A stretch of DNA of 64,000 bases from Beijerinckia indica subsp. indica ATCC 9039 (lineage in GTDB: Bacteria > Pseudomonadota > Alphaproteobacteria > Rhizobiales > Beijerinckiaceae): positions 2,485,501 through 2,549,500 of the forward strand of contig NC_010581.1 of NCBI RefSeq assembly GCF_000019845.1. Direction: 5' to 3'. The notes below the pieces were generated by a model that worked only from the letters and a program-made list of their open reading frames with translations, was not told the origin of the DNA and made no database searches. The translations under genes were made by a program, and so were the position numbers. This document shows, piece by piece, positions 48,749 to 57,333 of this stretch. Within the stretch, counting starts at the first letter, position 1, and each line of letters opens with the position of its first letter.

Positions 48749-50112
48749 TGGCCGGCCACATCCCGCATGGTGCTGATCCTGGGCGAATTGGCCTGCCCCG
48801 TCGTCGCGTTTTCGGTGGCCGAAGACGCGACAAGCCCTCGGCTCGGCATGAAGAAGAAGGCGATGCAGGCACCGATCATCAACAACAGCACCGACCCATA
48901 GAAAGGCAAAGTGTAGCTGTGCGTAAGATCGATCACCAAGCCGAAAGCGATCGGTGACACAATACCGGCGATTGCCGAGCCCGTGTTCATGATGCCACTG
49001 GCTGTGCCCGAAAAATGGGGCGCAATATCCATGGGCACCGCCCAGATCGGCCCAACCGTCAGTTCAAGGAAGAAGAAAGCCGAGGCCAAGGAGAAACCGA
49101 TCGTCACGAGATCGTGCACGAACAAAGCCGGGATCAAGCAAATCATCGAAGCGATGAGACTGAAGACGACAACAAGGCGACGCGACGCCGGAAGATCACC
49201 CGTCCGATGATACACGAAATCCGTCAACACACCTCCCAATGTGTCACCGACGACGCCGGCTGCAAAAATCGCGAAGGTGAAAGCGGCCATATGTTTCAGC
49301 TCGAGGCCATAGGCCTGCACGAAATAGCTCGGTAGCCAGGTGATATAGAGCCAGAATGTCCAATTATAGCAGAAATAGACGAGCGTCGTCGGCATCATGG
49401 CGCGCGTCAAAGGTCCCCATGGCACTTTCACGGCGCCCGCCTGCGTCTTCTGTCGCGGCTCAGGCAGCAGCGCGATTTCCTGCAACGATACCCCAGTGTG
49501 ATCACGAGGATTGTCCCGGAAATAGAAAAGCCAGGCCAGGACCCAAACCATGCTCACGCAGCCAAGCGCCAGAAAGGCGCCGCGCCAGCCGAGATAGGCG
49601 GCGATGAGAATGACCAGAGGCGGCGTGATCGCATTGGCCAGACGCGAAGCCGAATGAACCATGCCCTGTGCATAGCCGCGCCGGCTTTCCGGTACCCAGG
49701 ACGCCATCGCCCGCGTGGCGGCGGGAAAAGTTGCGCCCTCGCCGATCCCGACGAAAATCCGCACCAGGAGCAAGGAGAAAAGACCACCGACAAATCCGGT
49801 CGCGATCGTGGAGAGAGCCCAGATGCCGCCGCAGATCGTCAAGGTTTTGCGCGCACCAAATTTGTCGGCCGCGGTGCCACCGAGAATTTGCAACAGCGCA
49901 TAAGGATAGCCGAAAGCCGAGAGAACCAACCCGAGTTGAATATTGGAAAGCCCCAATTCCTTCGACATCAACGGCGCCAGAGTCGAGACATTCACGCGGT
50001 CGACGTAAGTGATGAAATACATCAAGCAGATCAAGCCGAAGACGCGTCCCGTGGTCGTCGTGGCCGTTCGCTTGGCGGCCTGAACCAGGCCTCCCTGAAA
50101 TCCAGCAGCCAT
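48745..50112 (-). CDS. MFS transporter, anion:cation symporter (ACS) type
   Basis: A 455-residue, 12-helix major facilitator. The ACS-family N-terminus (CLMYFITYVDRVNVSTLAPLM) and the loop 2-3 motif (GGTAADKFGARKTL) resemble transporters of tartrate, glucarate, phthalate and other organic anions. The ATG has a good AGGAGAGG box. It is first in an operon with glycerate 2-kinase and GntR, divergent from a CoA-transferase gene, so it probably imports a hydroxy- or dicarboxylic acid. Confidence 0.92.
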   Translation of the reverse strand: MAAGFQGGLVQAAKRTATTTTGRVFGLICLMYFITYVDRVNVSTLAPLMSKELGLSNIQLGLVLSAFGYPYALLQILGGTAADKFGARKTLTICGGIWALSTIATGFVGGLFSLLLVRIFVGIGEGATFPAATRAMASWVPESRRGYAQGMVHSASRLANAITPPLVILIAAYLGWRGAFLALGCVSMVWVLAWLFYFRDNPRDHTGVSLQEIALLPEPRQKTQAGAVKVPWGPLTRAMMPTTLVYFCYNWTFWLYITWLPSYFVQAYGLELKHMAAFTFAIFAAGVVGDTLGGVLTDFVYHRTGDLPASRRLVVVFSLIASMICLIPALFVHDLVTIGFSLASAFFFLELTVGPIWAVPMDIAPHFSGTASGIMNTGSAIAGIVSPIAFGLVIDLTHSYTLPFYGSVLLLMIGACIAFFFMPSRGLVASSATENATTGQANSPRISTMRDVAGQ

Positions 50113-50219
50113 TTTCCTCTCCTGCCTTTATTTTTGTCGTCTCGTCATACGGACCGGTGCTTCACCCCGATCCTTCGCGAGAGCCTCTAGTGCTAATCGG
50201 CGGCTGGCAGACCGTCAAC

Positions 50220-50300
50220 AAAAATGAATTCATAATTCATTATACGAATGGCAGTTTGCCAAGAGCCATTCAATCAATTATGAATAATGAATTCATTTTT
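50220..50300. promoter_or_regulatory. Paired palindromic operator in the divergent catabolic promoter region
   Basis: Two identical 10-bp palindromes, ATGAATTCAT, at 50224-50233 and 50287-50296, with centres 63 bp apart, about six helical turns. Their flanks are mirrored: A5 plus the palindrome plus (A/T)ATTCAT on the left, and the reverse on the right, giving imperfect 20-bp inverted arms. The location between the MFS and CoA-transferase genes and the GntR gene in the unit make this a likely looping operator. An ATG at 50287 falls inside the right copy. Confidence 0.7.
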
Positions 50301-50337
50301 TGGACTAAAACAAAAGACGAGGAAGGAGGCTATCTTC

Positions 50338-51618
50338 ATGGAACATGCATCCCAGGCCCAAGATACGGAGGGCGCCAGCATGGACACAATCGAAGAACCC
50401 GATTCCCCGCCCGCTGATACAAGGCCACTGCCGCTCGCGGGGATCAGGGTTCTCGATGTCACGCAGGTCATGGCCGGACCCTTCTGCACCATGCTGCTCG
50501 CCGATCTGGGCGCCGATGTTATCAAGATCGAACCACCCGAGACGGGTGATCAGACGCGTGGCGCCATGGGCTTCAAGCTCAAGGGCAATGACAGTATGGG
50601 GTTCTTGAATCTCAATCGGAACAAGAGAAGCCTGACGCTCAATCTCAAAAATCCGGCTGGAAAAGCGACCTTCCTCAAACTGGTGGAAAAGGCCGATATT
50701 GTCGTCGAAAATTACCGGCCCGGCGTCGTGAAGAAACTTGATATCGATTACGAGACTCTTTCGGCAATCAATCCCCGCCTCGTCTATGCAAGCATTTCCG
50801 GCTTCGGACAGAGTGGGCCCTGGGCGGATCGCCCCGGCTTTGATTTGATGGCGCAGGCCATGTCCGGCGTCATGAGTGTCACCGGCCATCCGGGTGGCCC
50901 GCCCGTGAAGGCCGGCGTCCCCGTCGCCGATATCGGCTGCGCCCTCTTTGCGACCTATGCGATCCTCGCTGCCTATATCGGCTGCAAATCCACGGGACGC
51001 GGACAATTCATCGATGCCTCGCTGTTCGAGGCGGCCATGGCCTTTTCCATTTGGGACATTTCAGAATATTGGGGCACCGGCCGCGTGCCGGAGCCGCTCG
51101 GCACAGCCAACCGCATGAGCGCGCCCTATCAAGCCGTGAAGGCAGCGGACGGCTATTTCGTCATGGGCGCGACGAACCAGAAACTCTGGCGTCTGCTCTG
51201 TCAGGAACTGGGCCGTGAAGACCTGCTCGATGATCCACGCTACACGGATATTCCGTCACGTCTCGCCAATCGGGACATTCTCATCACGGAACTCGAAAAG
51301 ACATTCATCACCCGATCAAGAGACGAATGGGTGAAGCGCCTGCTCGACATCGGAATACCGGCGGGGCATATGCACACTTACCCGCAAGCCTTTGAAAGCG
51401 AACACGGCCGCCATCGTCAGATGCGTCTCGAGATTGATCATCCTGTCGAAGGCAAAGTGCCCAATATCGGTTTTCCGGTCAAACTGACGGGAACACCGCA
51501 ACAGATTCGCATGCATCCGCCGCTGCTCGGCGAGCATACGGATGAAGTGCTCGTCGAGCTCGGTCTCGAGCCGGAGAGCTTGGAAGAATTACGCGCTCAG
51601 GGAGCCTTCTCACTATGA
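50338..51618 (+). CDS. CaiB/BaiF family (class III) CoA-transferase
   Basis: A 426-residue formyl-CoA-transferase fold protein that moves CoA between carboxylic acids through an aspartyl intermediate. It has the family opening LAGIRVLDVTQVMAGPFCTMLLADLGADVIKIE and the segment NKRSLTLNLKNPAGK, with a candidate catalytic Asp in RPGFDLMAQAMSG. ATG 50338 is preferred for its AAGGAGG box; earlier in-frame ATG codons overlap the operator. It overlaps the crotonase gene by four bases. The substrate is unknown; import by the divergent MFS protein suggests a hydroxy- or dicarboxylate. Confidence 0.92.
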   Translation: MEHASQAQDTEGASMDTIEEPDSPPADTRPLPLAGIRVLDVTQVMAGPFCTMLLADLGADVIKIEPPETGDQTRGAMGFKLKGNDSMGFLNLNRNKRSLTLNLKNPAGKATFLKLVEKADIVVENYRPGVVKKLDIDYETLSAINPRLVYASISGFGQSGPWADRPGFDLMAQAMSGVMSVTGHPGGPPVKAGVPVADIGCALFATYAILAAYIGCKSTGRGQFIDASLFEAAMAFSIWDISEYWGTGRVPEPLGTANRMSAPYQAVKAADGYFVMGATNQKLWRLLCQELGREDLLDDPRYTDIPSRLANRDILITELEKTFITRSRDEWVKRLLDIGIPAGHMHTYPQAFESEHGRHRQMRLEIDHPVEGKVPNIGFPVKLTGTPQQIRMHPPLLGEHTDEVLVELGLEPESLEELRAQGAFSL

Positions 51619-52403
51619 ATGCGCCGATTGCCAACCCGGGACGCGTGACCCTCAATGTCGAGGGTGCGATCGCTTATATTGTGTTCGATCATCAATCCGC
51701 CCGCAATGCGATGACCTGGGCGATGTATGATGACTTGGCCACGGCCTGCGCGGCGATCGATGCCGATCCAAGCATCCGTGTCGCCGTCTTGCGCGGCGCT
51801 GGCGGCAAGGCCTTTGTCGCCGGAACCGATATTGCGCAATTCCAGACGTTCACGGGCGATGACGGCGTCGCCTATGAAGCCAAGGTCGATCGTTTTATCG
51901 CGACCTTGGAGAACCTTCGCGTGCCGACGATCGCAGTCGTTGAAGGTTATGCGGTCGGCGGCGGTCTCGCCATCGCCAATGCCTGCGACATCCGTCTCTC
52001 CGCCACCGGAGCGCGTTTCGGTGTACCCATCGCCCGGACATTGGGGAATTGTCTTTCCGCCGCGAATGTACGCCGGTTAGTCGCGGCTTTGGGAATATCC
52101 TGGGTCAAGCGGATGCTGCTGCTCGCCGAAATGCCCACGGCTGAGCAATTGGCCGCGATCGGCTATCTGGAAACAGTGGCGACGCCGGAACAACTTGATG
52201 GCGAAGTCACAAGACTCTGCAATCGTCTGTTGGAACACGCGCCCTTAACCATCAAGGCGAGTCGAGAAACATTACGTCGCCTTGTACAGGCATCCGACCC
52301 TGATATCTCCGACCTGATCCATGCCTGCTACGGCAGCGAGGATTTCCATCGCGCCGTAGCGGCTTTCGGCTCCAAGAACAAGACCGACTGGCAGGGGCGC
52401 TGA
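51615..52403 (+). CDS. Enoyl-CoA hydratase/isomerase (crotonase) family protein
   Basis: A 262-residue crotonase with oxyanion-hole segments GAGGKAFVAGTDIAQFQTF and EGYAVGGGLAIANACDIRLS. The usual first glutamate of hydratases falls in the region SATGARFGVPIARTLGNCL, where Glu is not obvious, so a hydration activity is not certain; isomerase, lyase or hydrolase chemistry on an acyl-CoA is possible. The start overlaps the CoA-transferase stop (ATGA), showing coupling. Together they would activate and process an imported acid. Confidence 0.88.
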   Translation: MNAPIANPGRVTLNVEGAIAYIVFDHQSARNAMTWAMYDDLATACAAIDADPSIRVAVLRGAGGKAFVAGTDIAQFQTFTGDDGVAYEAKVDRFIATLENLRVPTIAVVEGYAVGGGLAIANACDIRLSATGARFGVPIARTLGNCLSAANVRRLVAALGISWVKRMLLLAEMPTAEQLAAIGYLETVATPEQLDGEVTRLCNRLLEHAPLTIKASRETLRRLVQASDPDISDLIHACYGSEDFHRAVAAFGSKNKTDWQGR

Positions 52404-52409
52404 TCCGAT

Positions 52410-52781
52410 TCAGGCCACGCAAATATTGGCAACCGCGAGCTTGCGGAAAAGATGCGGCGAGGCGGTCGCGCTTGACGGATAGGCTGCAAGCTTTGATTGG
52501 AAAACCGGATTGCCGAAGGCCGTCCGGAAGGCTTCTACACTTTCCCAGATTGCATAATTCAAAAAGGTACAACTGCCCGCGATTCCGCGATGAAGCTGCG
52601 TCGAAATAAAGCCTGGCTGTGCCTTAAAGAATGCGGCATCATCCGCCCAGGCTCGGAGGAGTTGATCGACATCTTGCGCCGCCACATGGAACAGATTGAC
52701 GAGAATGACGGGTTCACCGTCACTGACGTTCAATTGATCATGCAGCGTGACAGCGTCATCAAGTTCAACGAATTTCGGCAT
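52410..52781 (-). CDS. Antibiotic biosynthesis monooxygenase (ABM) domain protein
   Basis: A 123-residue small dimeric alpha/beta-barrel-type protein: VILVNLFHVAAQDVDQLLRAWADDAAFFKAQPGFISTQLHRG and NYAIWESVEAFRTAF are typical of ABM/quinol-monooxygenase-like proteins. The start at 52781 is set by an AAAAGGAG box 6 bases upstream; an upstream in-frame start would add 43 unlikely residues. It is divergent from a MarR gene and convergent with the crotonase gene, with only 6 bp between stops. The substrate cannot be inferred. Confidence 0.82.
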   Translation of the reverse strand: MPKFVELDDAVTLHDQLNVSDGEPVILVNLFHVAAQDVDQLLRAWADDAAFFKAQPGFISTQLHRGIAGSCTFLNYAIWESVEAFRTAFGNPVFQSKLAAYPSSATASPHLFRKLAVANICVA

Positions 52782-52888
52782 GATGTGCTCCTTTTGGGAT
52801 AACAACTCGCAAAAACGAAATTGGCGGCCCGACAGCCGTTTCCAATCAATCCTTTCTGTCATTGCCAGATTCGTTCTGGCATATTTAT

Positions 52889-52923
52889 ATAGCAGACGAT
52901 CTATTAACATAGCAAGCGATATA
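52889..52923. promoter_or_regulatory. Tandem direct repeats before the MarR gene
   Basis: ATAGCAGACGATCTA (52889-52903) and ATAGCAAGCGATATA (52909-52923) match at 12 of 15 positions and repeat at a 20-bp period, two helical turns, ending at the MarR start. Probably autoregulatory sites for MarR that also control the divergent ABM gene. Confidence 0.5.
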
Positions 52924-52924
52924 A

Positions 52925-53398
52925 ATGCCTTTCGAACGAGCGGCCTCGGCAGGCTATTTGACTAATTGGGCAGCGCGGCTCTTCGCGCGCGCCATCGACC
53001 GACGCTTGCGCGAGTTCGGCGTCTCGTCCGGTCAGCTCCCGGTTTTTTTCGCGCTCGGCAATGGTGAAGCGCTTTCGCAAAAAGCCCTGGTCAAGGCGGC
53101 CTCGATCGAGCAACCAACCATGGCGGCTACATTGTCACGCATGGAACGTGATGGCCTCGTCGAACGCCAGCCAGATCCACAGGATGGCCGGGGCTTTCTG
53201 TTCTCTTTGACGCCGCTTGCCATGCAAAAGGCAGAAATGGTCAAGCAAGCGGTTCTAGCCGTCAATTCCGAAGCATTGGCTGATATTCCCGAGCATGAAC
53301 GCAAGCCATTTCTAGCTACGCTGAAGACGATCATCGGATCGCTGGAAGAAATCGATAGCCAAAGCGACTTGAGCCGAACGAAATCGAACAAGGATTAG
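52925..53398 (+). CDS. MarR-family transcriptional regulator
   Basis: A 157-residue winged-helix regulator. Segments fit MarR: helix 1 (LTNWAARLFARAIDRRLREFGVSSGQLPVFFAL), recognition region (SQKALVKAASIEQPTMAATLSRMERDGLVERQ) and wing (PDPQDGRGFLFSLTPLAMQ). It is divergent from the ABM monooxygenase gene and overlaps the candidate operator at its start. Its signal is unknown; MarR/ABM pairs often respond to phenolic or quinone stress. Confidence 0.9.
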   Translation: MPFERAASAGYLTNWAARLFARAIDRRLREFGVSSGQLPVFFALGNGEALSQKALVKAASIEQPTMAATLSRMERDGLVERQPDPQDGRGFLFSLTPLAMQKAEMVKQAVLAVNSEALADIPEHERKPFLATLKTIIGSLEEIDSQSDLSRTKSNKD

Positions 53399-53404
53399 CT
53401 GACG

Positions 53405-53572
53405 AAAGTCGGCTGCGTCCAATCTGTCGTCACCGCCAGGCGGACCATCAAGGGGTTCGAGGCCATGCTATAGCTGCGCAAGGGCTTCGGCTTCATCGGC
53501 CTATGGATTATGCGTGAACAGAACGACCTGCTCTCTGTCTGTTTCAGACTCCAGGAAGTTAACAAAACGTAA
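53405..53572 (+). pseudogene. IS6-family transposase, C-terminal remnant
   Basis: Translated in one frame, the stretch reads VTARRTIKGFEAML, a TAG stop at 53471-53473, then LRKGFGFIGLW...NDLLSVCFRLQEVNKT and a TAA. This matches the C-terminal end of IS6/IS26-type transposases as I know them (IKGFEA, LRKGFGF, NDLL, VNK). Only about 55 codons survive, with an internal amber codon, and the right end downstream (CAAAGTTTGC near 53608-53620) is only partly recognisable. It marks an old insertion and deletion next to the MarR gene. Confidence 0.65.
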
Positions 53573-54244
53573 AAATCAAGCCTGCCGATGCCTCTTTGTC
53601 ATCGCATACAAAGTTTGCGGCGCGCCCGCCCCGGGCCTCAGCTTGGCTGGTCATTGTCGTGATTAGATCCATCGATAGTCAGATTGAAGAGTATGGTGCA
53701 TTTGTCGATGGGCTCAGAGTGCGCTAGGGATAGATAGTGTGCTTTCCTTTGAAGGTTGGATCGAGACCTTACACGATACCCGTTGTATCGCTCGATTTCA
53801 TGTCGCTTCATATCCTGGCACTCGACCTAGACGAACTCGTTCGTGTGTGTGAGAAACCTGTATTGTCAAGTCGGTCGTGAGCACAAAAACATGGATAAAA
53901 GTCATATCTCAAAGTGACTTGCATAGGCTACAAAAATCACACAATCTCATGATGGTAATTTTTTTAATATCATAGTGTAAACATGTAATTGTATTAAGGC
54001 ATGACCTTAAAGCTTTTTCCGATAACAACGAATCGCTTCGCAATGTCACTGCTTTGAAAATACTTTGATTTTTCTTGGTGGAGCGTTTCCGGATATATGC
54101 TCTAGTATTCCGCGATATATTTGATGACAATGATTAATATGCATTTTTTTCGTTGGAATTTTAAGCGCCTTCCTTATCGCGGAAATCTGACGCATACGAA
54201 TCAATCTAGCGATTGGCCTCAATTGAATAATGGGGTGGGAAACC
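53573..54244. other. 672-bp low-density region, AT-rich, partly IS-derived
   Basis: The first 50 bp probably belong to the end of the IS6 remnant. The rest has no credible gene, and from about 53880 onward it is AT-rich, unlike the flanking chromosome. It presumably holds the promoter of the cytochrome gene in its last part. No further insertion-sequence end was identified. Confidence 0.45.
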
Positions 54245-55888
54245 ATGCGTAAGATTATGCAAAATTGGCCCATTCTGCGAGCTAGCGCCGCCGCCGGGAT
54301 GATAGCTGGGGCTGTTTACGTTCCAATAGGTATCGCTGAGGCTCAAACCGCCAGTCCTGACGCCGTCAAATCTCTCATTACGACTCTGCCCGTAAAGCCG
54401 CCGAGCTGGTTTCCTCCTGTATTGTACCAGGCGCTCAGTATTCCGACAGCAACGAGTGTGCCGACCTCGCCGGGAACACTGCCGCCAAAGGTAATTCCGC
54501 AAAGTAGTCAGGACCAAAATTTTACGGGCTGGCTCGGCAGCTATCAACCGGGCGGTTCGACACTTACATCGGAAAACGCCTTTTTCCAGTCGCTTGGAAA
54601 TAACGGGCGCACATGCTTTTCCTGCCATCAGCCAGCCAGCGGCATGAGCGTCAGCACGGCCGCTCTTCAGCAGATATTCTCCGCCAGCCTTGGGCGCGAT
54701 CCGGTTTTTGCCGCAGTCGATGGTGCCGACTGCCCGAATCAACCAAGCAATCACAAACTTTTACTGAACAGAGGTCTATTCCGAATCTTCCTGCCGGTTC
54801 CCGCCAATGCCGAATACACTCTCACAGTGTCGAGTGATCCGAATGGATGCAACACGCTTTCAGCCTATGCCCAAAGCATCGATCCAACGACCAGCAAGAC
54901 CGTGCAGATGGTCTCCGTCTACCGCCGCCCGCTCATATCGACCAATCTCAAATTCGTAACCCAGACGGGTGCCAACCCGAATGGGGCCATCCCCGGCAAC
55001 ACTTTCCTTTGCGCCGATGGAATCACCGGAGCACGACAGCCGACAGATCCCTTTACGGGTCTTTGCCAAAGCGGCAACATCATGTGGGATGGTCGCGAAC
55101 CCACGCTGCAAAGTCAGGCCATCAACGCGACTTTAGGGCATGCGCAAGCAACTCAGGCACCCACAGCCACTCAGCTTGCACAAATCGTTGCCTTTGAAAC
55201 CGGCTTTTTCAGCGCGCAGGCTTATGATTATTCGGCGGGTAGTCTCAACGCTGACGGCGCGCTCGGCGGCCCGGTGAACCTCTCCCAACAGACGGCGGGC
55301 AACTTCCCTGTGCTGACCCCGACTTTCAATATCTACAATGCCTGGAGCGCGGCCAGTGGCATGCAGGCGCTGCAGCGGGCATCGATCTACCGGGGAATGA
55401 ACCTCTTCAATAATCGACAATTTATCATCAACAATGTCGCGGGCTTCACCAATATTGCGGCCGTGGGTAACAATTTTTCTGGAACTTGTTCCACCTGCCA
55501 TAGTCAGCGCAATGCCGGAACCGACACTTTCGTCACGGCTCAGCATGACATTGGGACGGTCGGCGACTCAGTGAGCGACAATGGGCCGGCGCCTTCAACA
55601 ACGCTGCCGATTTTCAAGCTCACCTGTAAGAATGGCGCATCCACCGTTTACCATGGTTCGGTTGTCCTCACCAATGATCCGGGCAAGGCTCTGATCACTG
55701 GCAAATGCGCCGATATCGGCCGGACGTCGGTGCCACCGCTGCGGGCCTTGGCGGCACACGCACCCTATTTCTCCAATGGGTCTGCGGCAACATTGGGCGA
55801 TGTCGTTTATTTCTATAACAAGCGCTTCAATATTGGCCTGACGATACAGGAACAAAAGGATCTCGTGAATTTCCTCAACGCGCTCTAA
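54245..55888 (+). CDS. Exported di-heme cytochrome c (peroxidase-like)
   Basis: A periplasmic protein of about 547 residues with a signal peptide ending near GIAEAQTA and two c-type heme sites, CFSCH and CSTCH. The layout (Trp/Pro-rich N-terminal region, MWDGREPTLQSQAINATLGHAQA, VPPLRALAAHAPYFSNGSAATLGDVVYFYNKRF near the end) resembles the MauG/cytochrome c peroxidase superfamily, in which LRALAAHAPYFSNG-like sequence is typical. The in-frame ATG at 54230 is an alternative start. It is bordered by AT-rich and IS-derived DNA, so it may have been acquired. Electron partner unknown. Confidence 0.8.
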   Translation: MRKIMQNWPILRASAAAGMIAGAVYVPIGIAEAQTASPDAVKSLITTLPVKPPSWFPPVLYQALSIPTATSVPTSPGTLPPKVIPQSSQDQNFTGWLGSYQPGGSTLTSENAFFQSLGNNGRTCFSCHQPASGMSVSTAALQQIFSASLGRDPVFAAVDGADCPNQPSNHKLLLNRGLFRIFLPVPANAEYTLTVSSDPNGCNTLSAYAQSIDPTTSKTVQMVSVYRRPLISTNLKFVTQTGANPNGAIPGNTFLCADGITGARQPTDPFTGLCQSGNIMWDGREPTLQSQAINATLGHAQATQAPTATQLAQIVAFETGFFSAQAYDYSAGSLNADGALGGPVNLSQQTAGNFPVLTPTFNIYNAWSAASGMQALQRASIYRGMNLFNNRQFIINNVAGFTNIAAVGNNFSGTCSTCHSQRNAGTDTFVTAQHDIGTVGDSVSDNGPAPSTTLPIFKLTCKNGASTVYHGSVVLTNDPGKALITGKCADIGRTSVPPLRALAAHAPYFSNGSAATLGDVVYFYNKRFNIGLTIQEQKDLVNFLNAL

Positions 55889-56205
55889 CATTCTGAAGTC
55901 GATAAGTGCGGGGAGTTCTCGGCCGATGAAAACATTATTTTGATCTCTAGCAGGATCTGTTTTGAGCCCGGCTAGATCAGATCCTGGTCCGCTGGTGAAT
56001 CTGACGCACACGATTAATTGGGCATCGAAACACAGTTCGGTGCGGGACTGTCAGCATCAAAAAAGCCCGCTAAACTAAGTGTCTGATTGCCTCAAATAAG
56101 GAGCTTACTTGAGACAAAATAGGAAATTTTGTCTCAAGTTAATGCTTCACCTCAAAAAGCACTCAAGTCGCGTAGTTAGTGGCAATCCGACAACAGATCC
56201 CCCTA
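55889..56205. other. 317-bp region between convergent genes, with one strong hairpin
   Basis: No gene. It contains the perfect 14-bp palindrome described at 56107-56139; otherwise nothing recognisable. Confidence 0.4.
56107..56139. repeat. Perfect 14-bp inverted repeat
   Basis: ACTTGAGACAAAAT (56107-56120), loop AGGAA, ATTTTGTCTCAAGT (56126-56139). It sits between the cytochrome gene and the convergent dehydrogenase gene, 67 bp past the dehydrogenase stop. It is likely a bidirectional transcript-end hairpin, though without a T-run. Confidence 0.65.
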
Positions 56206-57279
56206 TCAGGCGAGATCGATCAGGATCTTCAATTGTTGACCGGCTGGGTCGAGAAGCGCGTCGAAGCCCTCTTTGACCGCCTGATCCAGCTTAATGCGCT
56301 TGGTGACAACCTTTTGGGCCGGCAATTGTTTGGAAGCGATCAAGCGGCTGACGCGAGGCCAATAATGGGTGGGATAGGCCCAGGACCCCCGAATATCGAT
56401 ATCCTTGAAGGTAACATTGAACCAGTTGAGGGGGTTTTCTCCGGGATGCAATCCGGTCTGCACGACGACACCTTGTTTACGCACGGCATCCGCGCAGGCT
56501 TTCAAGGCATGTTCATTGCCAACGCACTCGATCGCGACATCGCAACCAACCTTGCCTTCGCTCTCTTCACGCACACGATCACCGACATTATCCTTTTTAG
56601 GGTTGAGAGTAATCACATCAGGAAGAATGAATTTGGCAATCTGTAGCCGTGTTTCGTTGAGATCGGACAGAAAGAGTTGTGTCGCGCCAGCCGCCCTCGC
56701 TGCGAGCAAAGTGAGCATGCCAATTGGGCCTGCGCCCGTGACGAGCACGCTTGAACCGGCTGTGACACCGCCACGGTCACAAGCATAAACGGCAACGGCT
56801 GTCGGCTCGACCAATGCCGCTTCTTCATCCGTCATCTCGTTCGGAATCACATGGATGTTGTAGTCGTTCACCAGAGCATATTCCGCCATGCCGCCCCATT
56901 GCCAGCTCAACCCGACGAGTGCGAGTACGGGGCTCAGATGGAACAGACCCCGATCAGAGAAATAATCCCCGGAACGCGGCATGAGAAGCGGCTGGATCGA
57001 GACGCGATCGCCCGGCTTGGCCGAGGTGACCCCTGGCCCCACGGCCACGACCTCGCCGCCGAATTCATGCCCCAGGATCTGCGGACCAGACACTTTGGTA
57101 AAGGGATGCGGTTCGACCGGAATGAAAATCGGACCAGACACATATTCATGCAGATCGGTCCCGCAAATACCGCAGAAACGGTTCTTGACCAGCACCTCTC
57201 CCGGCCCAGGCGTCGGCGGCGGCGCCGGAATATCCTCGATACGCAAATCCTTGGCAGCGTGGAAGCGAAGCGCTTTCAT
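56206..57279 (-). CDS. Zinc-dependent 2,3-butanediol dehydrogenase-like alcohol dehydrogenase
   Basis: A 357-residue medium-chain dehydrogenase. Catalytic zinc ligands are seen in CGICGTDLHEY (Cys39) and LGHEFGG (His71, Glu72), the HEYVSGPIFIP and GGMAEYALV segments are typical of (R,R)-butanediol/acetoin dehydrogenases, and the NAD site is VTGAGPIGMLTLLAA. It has a GGAGGAAAAGG box, a sigma-54 promoter and an upstream AcoR-like regulator, all consistent with acetoin or diol metabolism. Sorbitol or threonine dehydrogenase activity remains possible. Confidence 0.9.
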   Translation of the reverse strand: MKALRFHAAKDLRIEDIPAPPPTPGPGEVLVKNRFCGICGTDLHEYVSGPIFIPVEPHPFTKVSGPQILGHEFGGEVVAVGPGVTSAKPGDRVSIQPLLMPRSGDYFSDRGLFHLSPVLALVGLSWQWGGMAEYALVNDYNIHVIPNEMTDEEAALVEPTAVAVYACDRGGVTAGSSVLVTGAGPIGMLTLLAARAAGATQLFLSDLNETRLQIAKFILPDVITLNPKKDNVGDRVREESEGKVGCDVAIECVGNEHALKACADAVRKQGVVVQTGLHPGENPLNWFNVTFKDIDIRGSWAYPTHYWPRVSRLIASKQLPAQKVVTKRIKLDQAVKEGFDALLDPAGQQLKILIDLA

Positions 57280-57333
57280 CCTTTTCCTCCTGCATTCCGC
57301 CCCATTATTTTTCGTGGGCGGTTCTACCTTTGG

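Noticed and set aside
53820..53870. Short GT repeat (TCGTGTGTGTGAG) upstream of the cytochrome gene
   Set aside because: Too short to be a meaningful microsatellite.
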